Position numbers and translations under genes: made by a program. Under the pieces are notes generated by a model that saw only the letters and a program-made list of their open reading frames with translations, made no database searches and was not told the DNA's origin. Positions 8,755 to 14,042 of a stretch of DNA of 20,395 nucleotides are shown here, one piece after another. This stretch comes from JAFNAG01 sp050011535 (GTDB lineage: Bacteria; Acidobacteriota; UBA6911): the NCBI GenBank assembly GCA_050011535.1, contig JBEKIX010000055.1:1-20395 (forward strand), in the 5' to 3' direction. Each line of letters starts with the position of its first letter. Positions within the stretch are counted from its first letter, which is position 1.

Positions 8755-8783
8755 CTTGTACACCCCCGTTACGACATCGTCAA
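8755..8783 (-). promoter_or_regulatory. Sigma-70-type promoter of nrdJ
   Basis: On the minus strand TTGACG (8783-8778) is followed by a 17-bp spacer and TACAAG (8760-8755). The -35 matches TTGACA at 5 of 6 positions and the -10 matches TATAAT at 4 of 6. Transcription would begin near 8748, giving an untranslated leader of roughly 110 nt. Its position directly downstream of the NrdR-like boxes supports the call. Confidence 0.6.
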
Positions 8784-8792
8784 TCGAAAAAC

Positions 8793-8840
8793 TCTCTACA
8801 TATTGTATCGCCGCTCATTTCCTACCACAATATCTTGCGC
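8793..8840 (-). promoter_or_regulatory. Tandem NrdR-box-like operators upstream of nrdJ
   Basis: Two 16-mers, CCACAATATCTTGCGC (8825-8840) and TCTCTACATATTGTAT (8793-8808), resemble the palindromic NrdR box (CCACAATATATTGTGG-like). By eye about 13 and 10 of 16 positions match. Their starts are 32 bp apart, the three-helical-turn spacing typical of NrdR sites. The pair ends 10 bp upstream of the -35. NrdR is the ATP/dATP-sensing repressor of ribonucleotide reductase genes. No nrdR gene is present in the window. Confidence 0.65.
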
Positions 8841-9103
8841 TTTTCGTCCAGAAAGCTCATTCTGCAGGACTTACGGCATCGGCTTCAGATCATCGTGCCA
8901 CAATGACGCAGATGAACTCCCTTCTGCGTGCTGTTTCAAGGTCAACGCCTGCAGCTTTTCCTTCTGTGGAATCAATCCAAGCCCAGGTCGAAGTCCACCT
9001 GCTGTTGCGATCGTATCTCATCGCTTACAGGGCTCACGTCTTGGTCTGTAGCTGCGCCGCCCCTTGCGGGGCGCGCCACTGTCTGAAACGCAAATCTGGC
9101 AGA

Positions 9104-9132
9104 TTGACAATGGCACGGCCCTCGTCCAGAAT
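9104..9132 (+). promoter_or_regulatory. Sigma-70-type promoter of the exonuclease gene
   Basis: TTGACA (9104-9109) matches the -35 consensus exactly. After a 17-bp spacer comes CAGAAT (9127-9132), 4 of 6 matches to TATAAT. Transcription would start near 9139 and leave a leader of about 30 nt before the ATG at 9169. Confidence 0.5.
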
Positions 9133-9168
9133 TGCGGCGGACTCCAACTTTGAATCAGCTTACAAAAA

Positions 9169-9993
9169 ATGATCCGTTATCTCGTATTTGATATCGAGAC
9201 CAGGGTTGACAAGGAACTGGTCAAGCAGATCTCTGATCCGGAAGACGCCCTGACCCTGGATCAGGCATACGACAAGATGCGGGATCAGATCTTGGAGCGC
9301 AGCGGCCAACAGAGCGACTTCTTCCCGATTCCATTCCACATTCCAATCTCGATTGCGACACTCCAGGCGGATGAGAAGTACAGGATACGCGCCTTGGGGT
9401 GTCTCGGGGCCGACCGCTTTTCAGAAAGCGAGCTGGTGGCCCGTTTTTGGCAGGTATTCGAAACCGCCGAAGTTCTGGTGACGTTCAATGGCCGCGGCTT
9501 TGACCTGCCGGTCCTGGAGATTCAGGCGCTGAAACACGGGTTGTCGCTGCCGCGCTATTTTGCGGCGGGACAGTCCAGGCAGACCTACCGTGGCAGCCGT
9601 TACAGCGATGCCTATCACATCGATCTCTACGACTTCCTCTCCAATTTCGGCGCGGCGCATCGCCGCGGCTCGCTGGACATGCTCGCCAGGATTACGGGGC
9701 TGCCCGGGAAGTACACCATCGCGGGAGAAGACGTCGAGTACCTCTTTCGCCAGGGACGCCTGAAGGAGATCAATCAATACTGCATGACGGACGCGCTTCA
9801 AACTTATCTGCTGTTCCTCAAGGTAGAGTTGCTGCGCGGTAGATTGGACGCTTCCGGTTACTCGGCGGCTGTCGGTTCGGCGCGTGAAGAACTCGCGCAA
9901 CGGGCTGCCAACGCCGGTCCGGATAACTTCCTGCACGACTTTCTGCGGCGCTGGGTGCAGGGCGACCAGCAGGAGTCCCGGATCCCGCGTTGA
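9169..9993 (+). CDS. Predicted 3'-5' exonuclease, PolB-like exonuclease domain protein
   Basis: A stand-alone 274-aa protein with the DEDDy exonuclease fold found in the proofreading domain of family-B DNA polymerases (DNA_pol_B_exo2-type family). Exo I is FDIET with Asp8 and Glu10. Exo II is TFNGRGFD with Asn107 and Asp112. Exo III is YCMTD with Tyr204 and Asp208. All metal ligands are present, so it should be catalytically competent in the cytoplasm. There is no polymerase domain. The start is ATG 9169. No good Shine-Dalgarno is visible, but the first residues (MIRYLVFDIET) leave little room for an alternative. It is divergent from nrdJ. The physiological substrate in this family is poorly known; a role in DNA or RNA end processing is an inference. 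Confidence 0.9.
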   Translation: MIRYLVFDIETRVDKELVKQISDPEDALTLDQAYDKMRDQILERSGQQSDFFPIPFHIPISIATLQADEKYRIRALGCLGADRFSESELVARFWQVFETAEVLVTFNGRGFDLPVLEIQALKHGLSLPRYFAAGQSRQTYRGSRYSDAYHIDLYDFLSNFGAAHRRGSLDMLARITGLPGKYTIAGEDVEYLFRQGRLKEINQYCMTDALQTYLLFLKVELLRGRLDASGYSAAVGSAREELAQRAANAGPDNFLHDFLRRWVQGDQQESRIPR

Positions 9994-10095
9994 TTTGCGG
10001 TTTTGTGTGGTTCCCACCCACGGCCCTCTGGGTCGGTAATGGCATGACTGATCCACATCGCGGCCGCGGTCGACTTGGTATTCCCCGGGAAAACT

Positions 10096-10542
10096 TCAGC
10101 TCTTGCACCTCTGAATCAGCTGGCGCAGGAGACGAACGGCGCGCGGCAGATCGGCCTTTTTTACCAGGATGTGATCGCTCGAAAGCGTCGAGACCGGCAG
10201 CGCGTTGATTTTGGCATCGGCCAATACGCCGCCTATGGCCGACATGTAACCGGGCACAACCATCGAGAGCTTATAATCGAACGCGATGACTTTCATCGGT
10301 TCCGACACAATCGACCGGTCAAATATGCTCTGCATGCGAAGCCACTTGCGTCGCGACACGATCAAGCTGGTTTCCTGGTTCTCCTTGATGAAAACTGCGA
10401 ACCGGGTCGTGGCGGGCCGATACCATTCTCCAGGTATGGGCTTGCTGTTTAAGGGAAGGCGGATGACCAGATAATCTTCAGGCAGCACCGACAACCTGGT
10501 GCGCACCAACAGTTTTTTCAGTTCGGCGGAAAGAACAGCCAT
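10096..10542 (-). CDS. ACT-domain protein (ACT_7/CASTOR-like)
   Basis: A small cytoplasmic protein, 148 aa. The second half reads as an ACT-type ligand-binding domain of the ACT_7 kind: FAVFIKENQETSLIVSRRKW followed by a beta-strand/turn block and GGVLADAKINALPVSTLSSDHILVKKADL, close to the usual pattern in which a glycine-rich turn is followed by I-x-[AIV]-x-x-[ILV]-S-T-x-x-x-D-x-[IVL]-[LV]-V. These domains usually bind amino acids and regulate by ligand-dependent assembly. The ligand here is not evident. The start ATG has GAGG 6 nt upstream. It is convergent with the exonuclease gene (102-bp gap), and no partner gene lies nearby. Confidence 0.8.
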   Translation of the reverse strand: MAVLSAELKKLLVRTRLSVLPEDYLVIRLPLNSKPIPGEWYRPATTRFAVFIKENQETSLIVSRRKWLRMQSIFDRSIVSEPMKVIAFDYKLSMVVPGYMSAIGGVLADAKINALPVSTLSSDHILVKKADLPRAVRLLRQLIQRCKS

Positions 10543-11063
10543 GATTGCCTCATATATTATGTTGCGGAACTCGAAAAGCGATCAGAATGCGATTGTATGT
10601 ACCACAGTCAAAGATGGGGCACAAGAGTACGGGGCGGCGGCAAAACCGGATTGCGCCGGTATCGTCCGCATCACCGAATAAGTTGTACAGGGATTGTCCG
10701 ATTTGCTTACAACTTCCTCAGACGCGGGCCGCAGGCATAAATCATTTATTGTCAATATAATGGGGCTCCCCATGCAAACGCCGGGTGATGAATGAGCCCT
10801 AAACCTGTCAGGATTTCTTACAGTTTTGTTTGACAATCAGAAGCGGCGAATCCGGAAAATCACGCGGACAAAAACTCATCGCAACGGATAAATCCTCATG
10901 GTTCAACTACTTCTCATCCTTGCCAATTCTTCTGACTCATCAGGCCGTTAAACGGAATGCAAATTGCTTATGTTTAATTTGAGCAATCCGGTCGTGATGC
11001 TGATGTAACCACCCGGGATTTACGCAGTATCTAACGGAGTGTCCCCTCACCCCGAGTAAAACA

Positions 11064-11103
11064 AGAGCGCTTGCGGTCGGCATGCCGCGAGCGCTCTTTT
11101 TTT
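11064..11103 (+). terminator. Rho-independent terminator
   Basis: The stem AGAGCGCTTGCGG (11064-11076) pairs with CCGCGAGCGCTCT (11085-11097) at 12 of 13 positions, with an 8-base loop. A run of T follows, reaching 11103. The reverse strand has a weaker tail (TTGTTTT), so it could also stop minus-strand transcripts from the lipoprotein gene. On the plus strand no gene precedes it. Confidence 0.85.
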
Positions 11104-11131
11104 CGCGCCACATTCCGGCAATGAGCAGCGG

Positions 11132-11203
11132 AGAAGCCGACGCCTTACGATCCGATAGGCTTTCTTGGAGGCTCTTCGAGCCCTTAGAGCCTTTGAGGTT
11201 CGA
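11132..11203. repeat. Dispersed palindromic repeat, copy 1
   Basis: Contains AGAAGCCGACGCC (11132-11144), also found at 12138-12150, followed by a tract of 9-bp phased words ending in GAGGTT. Positions 11151-11203 are the reverse complement of 12043-12095 with 47 of 53 bases identical. It lies downstream of the lipoprotein gene. Confidence 0.75.
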
Positions 11204-11271
11204 CTTTTTCATCGCTCTGCAGGTACCAAGTCCTCATTGCAGCAGCTAACCAGCTAAAAAAAGCCGACAGA

Positions 11272-11922
11272 TCATCGGTGCGCAAGCGCATAGATCTTTT
11301 CGCCGGCCCTGATTGGAATAGCAAGCCGGTTCTCCTCTGGCGGGATCGGACAGCTGTATCCCTCTCCATACGCACAATACGGATTGTACGCCCGGTTAAA
11401 ATCGAGTTCGTAGATCCCCGATGCGTTTTCATCAAGATCAATGTAACGGCCGGCCCCGTAAGTCTCTCTGCCCGAGGTGGAGTCCCTGAATGGGACGAAG
11501 AGACTGGCTTTTCCGGAATCCCCGCTGTCATCCAAACGATAAACTTGCAGCCTGCACCGCTGTCCTTCAGCATCGAACTCGAAGAAGCCGTAACGCAAGC
11601 CATCCCTTATTTCGCCGGTATTCGTCGCCATCCGAATGCGAGCGGGGGCCGGGTAACGGTTCAACTTGACACGAAATTGCAATGCAGGATTGATTGGAAA
11701 GTAGGAGAGACCCTGGAAACGCGCCCTGTCCTGCGCGGGGATTGGAGATTGAGCGCTGGTCTTAAACGCAGCATCCCTGTCTCTGCGGGTCTGCAGCAAA
11801 GAGTCTAAGTGCTCCGGGGGCGGCGCCTGCTCGTGTGAGCATCCCTGCATGAACGCCAGCGCCAGGGCAAGAACAGGAATCATGCACCCCAACAGAACTC
11901 TGACGCGCGCGGGTTTTCTCAT
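11272..11922 (-). CDS. DUF1684 family lipoprotein
   Basis: Predicted lipoprotein of 216 aa with the DUF1684 signature near its C-terminus: LDFNRAYNPYCAYGEG, then SCPIPPEENRLAIPIRAGE. The N-terminus is a type II signal peptide (MRKPARVRVLLGCM, then a hydrophobic core) with the lipobox FMQGC; Cys28 would be lipidated. This supports ATG 11920-11922 rather than the frame's first ATG at 11991, which would give an untypically long n-region. A perfect TATAAT lies 7 nt before this ATG on the minus strand, so translation may be leaderless. The biochemical role of DUF1684 is not established to my knowledge. Inverted repeat copies flank the gene. Family call is confident; function is unknown. Confidence 0.85.
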   Translation of the reverse strand: MRKPARVRVLLGCMIPVLALALAFMQGCSHEQAPPPEHLDSLLQTRRDRDAAFKTSAQSPIPAQDRARFQGLSYFPINPALQFRVKLNRYPAPARIRMATNTGEIRDGLRYGFFEFDAEGQRCRLQVYRLDDSGDSGKASLFVPFRDSTSGRETYGAGRYIDLDENASGIYELDFNRAYNPYCAYGEGYSCPIPPEENRLAIPIRAGEKIYALAHR

Positions 11923-11929
11923 GTGCAGA

Positions 11930-11935
11930 ATTATA
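11930..11935 (-). promoter_or_regulatory. -10 element immediately upstream of the lipoprotein start
   Basis: TATAAT on the minus strand ends 7 nt before the ATG at 11922, placing the expected transcription start at or beside the A of ATG. The -35 at 17 bp (TTCAAG) is only 3 of 6. No Shine-Dalgarno precedes the ATG, which fits a leaderless message. Confidence 0.4.
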
Positions 11936-12042
11936 GGGAGCGGGATCCTTTTCTTGAAGTCATTCGTTGCATCCACCGACTTCTTTTCCATTGCGGTGAG
12001 CCTTTAGCCGTAGCGACAAGGATTTGGTGTCCTAAAGACAGG

Positions 12043-12189
12043 TCCAACCTCCAAGGCTCAAAGAGCTCGAAGAGCCTCGAAGAAAGCTTATCGGATTGGC
12101 AGGCGGCGGCGCGAAGCGCCGGGCCTTACAGGGCCACAGAAGCCGACGCCCCTTGGAGATTCTTCGAGTACTTTGAGTCTTGGAGGTTT
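12043..12189. repeat. Dispersed palindromic repeat, copies 2 and 3 arranged head to head
   Basis: The left arm 12043-12095 (period-9 words around CTCAAAGAG and CTCGAAGAG) is inverted in the right arm 12151-12189 (CTTGGAGATTCTTCGAG, then ACTTTGAGTCTTGGAGG). The centre carries a GC-rich segment and AGAAGCCGACGCC (12138-12150). Copy 1 at 11132-11203 has the same orientation as the right arm. The whole would fold into a long imperfect hairpin. Confidence 0.75.
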
Positions 12190-12287
12190 GCATTGGAAGT
12201 CGGTCATGCGATCCGATTTTTAAAAAAAGGCAACTTTTTTGATGCTCGCCGCGTCTGAAGAGTATCCATTGACTAACCTCCTTCGTG

Positions 12288-12332
12288 AGCGGCGGAGCGG
12301 AATGACGCCTTACCGTTTCCGCCGCTTTCTTC
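12288..12332 (+). terminator. Possible terminator-like hairpin
   Basis: AGCGGCGGA (12288-12296) pairs perfectly with TCCGCCGCT (12318-12326), followed by the T-rich TTCTTC. The loop is long (21 nt) and no plus-strand gene precedes it, so this is a weak call. Confidence 0.25.
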
Positions 12333-12572
12333 TGCGCGATGCGCCTTGTAGTCAAAAGCGACGCCGTGATAACGTAGGACGGTCCTGGTAGCAGAAAAAT
12401 CCCATTTGCTCCGCCGGAGGAAGATAACTTTGTCCCTGACGAAGCGCACAATTCTAAGGTATTGCTCTGATCTTACCGATCTGCCTAAGGAAAAGACCTT
12501 GAGTTGAACGCATCCGGTACCGATAGGCCGATGTGAAGTCACGCATTATTATTGTTCTGATAGGAGCACACC

Positions 12573-14021
12573 ATGCTTTCCGGCCAGGATTACGCCAGTC
12601 GGCTCCGGGAGGAAACCCGCAAAGAGCTGGCCCACCATCTTCAAACCTTGGAAGAGGACATCCGCACTCTCCAAACAAGCTTATCAACATCCTTTGCACA
12701 AATAGCTCAAAAGCTCGGATCCACCCTCGAACTGGAAGTGCCCGCGGCTGAAGCAATCCTCGCCGACACGGTGAAGGAGACCGAGAAACGGAAGGAGGAC
12801 TCCAGGGATGAGGAGATGTTGCAGCTCGCCCGCTTTGCTCATGATATGAGGCAAAGTGAAACCCAGGAGGAGATTCTGAACTCTCTGCTCGACGGAGCCC
12901 ATCGGTACGCCCCGCGGCTGGTGCTGTTTGTGGCGCGGGGAAACCACTTCATTGCGTGGTCGTCGCGTGGCTTCAGCGACGAAACAGCGCTGCGCAAATG
13001 CTCTTTCCCTATCCTGGACAGCCAGTTGCTGCGCGAGGCTCTTGACGCGGATGGATTGATCACGGTAAACGACCTCTCCAACGAACCAGTCCTTTTGCAG
13101 GCGTTTCCGGAAGGAGCGCAATGGCCCTGGCACGCATTCCCCATGAAAGCAATCCACCGCCCGGTTGCCGTCCTCCTGGCCACGGCTGCGGATGGCCGGA
13201 AGTGCGACCTCGAATCTCTGTGTATCCTGATGGATCTGACAGGACTGTGCATCGAGAACATAGCCCTGAAGATACTGCAGGAAGTCAAGTTCGCCAAACC
13301 GCCGGTCCCGGCCCCGTCCCCCCAGCCTCCGGCGGAAAAGAAAGTCGAAGCAGAGCCCGCTGCCCTCTCCGGCGGCGTAGAAAAAGAGCCCGAGGAAACG
13401 CGTGCCCCGGAGGAGACCGAGCCGGCAGTTCCCGCAGATCTGACGGCCGAAGTCAGTACGGATGCCGGCGCGGAGATTGAGGATGAAGTCCAGGCTACGA
13501 CCGCGAATCTCGAACCGTTACCATCCGCTTCTACTGCCGAAGCTCCGCCAACCGATGAGGAAGCCCGAACAATTCCCGCTGCCCCGCCGGAGGAGCCGCA
13601 ACGCGATGGCACAACGCAGGCCACGGAGGAACAAGAGCCTGCGATGTCGCCGACCGCTGAAATGGCGCCCGCAGTCGAGTTGGCGGTCCCCGAGTCCGTA
13701 CGGCCGGCTATTCTGCGAGAAGTGCAGCCACTTACGGAGGAGGAGAAGCTGCACGCGGATGCAAAACGATTTGCGCGCCTGCTGGCATCTGAGATAAAAC
13801 TTTATAATGAGCAGCGTGTCCTGGAAGGACGCGCAAACAGAGATCTGTACGTGCGACTCAAACGGGATATCGACCGGAGCAGGGACATGTACCAAAAGCG
13901 CGTCTCGCCTCTCGTATCGCTGAAGGTCGATTATTTCCACGATGAAGTCATCCGAATCCTCGGAGACAATGACCCTTCGACACTTGGGAGCGAATATCCT
14001 GGCCCCCGCGTCGAGAGCTAG
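12573..14021 (+). CDS. Coiled-coil/GAF-like protein with acidic Pro-Glu linker and conserved helical C-terminus
   Basis: Hypothetical 482-aa cytoplasmic protein; no signal peptide or membrane segment. The start is ATG with AGGAG 7 nt upstream. Residues 10-85 are strongly helical and charged, probably a coiled coil. Residues 90-238 look like a degenerate GAF-type sensor domain (QEEILNSLLDGAHRYAPRLVLFVARG... then FPMKAIHRPVAVLLATAADGR). Residues 241-386 are a low-complexity linker of Pro, Ala and Glu. Residues 387-478 form a charged helical domain (DAKRFARLLASEIKLYNEQR, then RLKRDIDRSRDMYQKRV, DYFHDEVIRIL and a short YPGP). I have an impression of having seen this C-terminal block on other acidobacterial and deltaproteobacterial proteins. 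It is followed 21 bp later by the transglycosylase gene, so the two are probably co-expressed. No function is assigned. Confidence 0.8.
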   Translation: MLSGQDYASRLREETRKELAHHLQTLEEDIRTLQTSLSTSFAQIAQKLGSTLELEVPAAEAILADTVKETEKRKEDSRDEEMLQLARFAHDMRQSETQEEILNSLLDGAHRYAPRLVLFVARGNHFIAWSSRGFSDETALRKCSFPILDSQLLREALDADGLITVNDLSNEPVLLQAFPEGAQWPWHAFPMKAIHRPVAVLLATAADGRKCDLESLCILMDLTGLCIENIALKILQEVKFAKPPVPAPSPQPPAEKKVEAEPAALSGGVEKEPEETRAPEETEPAVPADLTAEVSTDAGAEIEDEVQATTANLEPLPSASTAEAPPTDEEARTIPAAPPEEPQRDGTTQATEEQEPAMSPTAEMAPAVELAVPESVRPAILREVQPLTEEEKLHADAKRFARLLASEIKLYNEQRVLEGRANRDLYVRLKRDIDRSRDMYQKRVSPLVSLKVDYFHDEVIRILGDNDPSTLGSEYPGPRVES

Positions 14022-14031
14022 ACGGACTTGC

Positions 14032-14036
14032 AGGAG
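14032..14036 (+). promoter_or_regulatory. Ribosome binding site selecting a TTG start for the transglycosylase
   Basis: AGGAG lies 6 nt before TTG at 14043. The frame is also open from another TTG at 14028, which has no such site, and an ATG at 14064 has only a weak purine run. The spacing makes 14043 the best start. Confidence 0.65.
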
Positions 14037-14042
14037 CATCTA

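Larger units (their letters stand above)
8636..9168. other. Divergent regulatory region between nrdJ and exonuclease gene
   Basis: This 533-bp region carries the start signals of both divergent genes. The nrdJ side has a ribosome site, promoter and paired NrdR-like boxes. The exonuclease side has a TTGACA promoter. The central part, about 8841-9103, has no feature I can name beyond a short GC hairpin (GCCCC/GGGGC) near 9058-9073. I looked for a cobalamin riboswitch ahead of this B12-dependent enzyme and saw no B12-box sequence. Confidence 0.6.
10543..11271. other. Gene-poor stretch with orphan terminator and repeat copy
   Basis: There is no convincing coding sequence in 729 bp. Short frames on both strands lack start signals and family-like composition. 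It contains a strong Rho-independent terminator (11064-11103) with no recognised plus-strand gene before it, and one copy of the CTCAAAGG/CTCGAAG palindromic repeat (11132-11203). A TTGACA at 10830-10835 has no matching -10. An untranslated RNA ending at the terminator is possible. Confidence 0.5.
11992..12572. other. Non-coding region upstream of lipoprotein and linker-protein genes
   Basis: A 581-bp divergent gap without a supported gene. It holds the compound palindrome at 12043-12189, an AT hairpin AAAAAAG/CTTTTTT (12223-12240) and a GC stem at 12288-12326. No confident promoter for the plus-strand gene at 12573 was found. Confidence 0.5.

Noticed and set aside
9100..9140. Sigma-54 promoter (TGGCACGG at 9111)
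   Set aside because: The GC element (TTGC) is not at the required spacing; the TTGACA-N17-CAGAAT arrangement explains the site better.
8636..9168. Cobalamin riboswitch ahead of a B12-dependent enzyme
   Set aside because: No B12-box consensus is visible; a lone GCCACTG-like string near 9075 lacks the surrounding conserved core and is on the wrong side.
8756..9172. 138-codon plus-strand frame whose stop overlaps the exonuclease ATG
   Set aside because: The overlap looks like coupling, but the peptide has no recognisable pattern, its start has no ribosome site, and the frame runs across the nrdJ promoter and the exonuclease promoter.
10940..11212. 90-codon minus-strand frame with a Ser-Lys-Gly-rich start
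   Set aside because: The repetitive peptide is the translation of the dispersed palindromic repeat, and the frame crosses the terminator.
11998..12240. CRISPR array
   Set aside because: The repeats are inverted and internally periodic, without regular unique spacers or cas genes.
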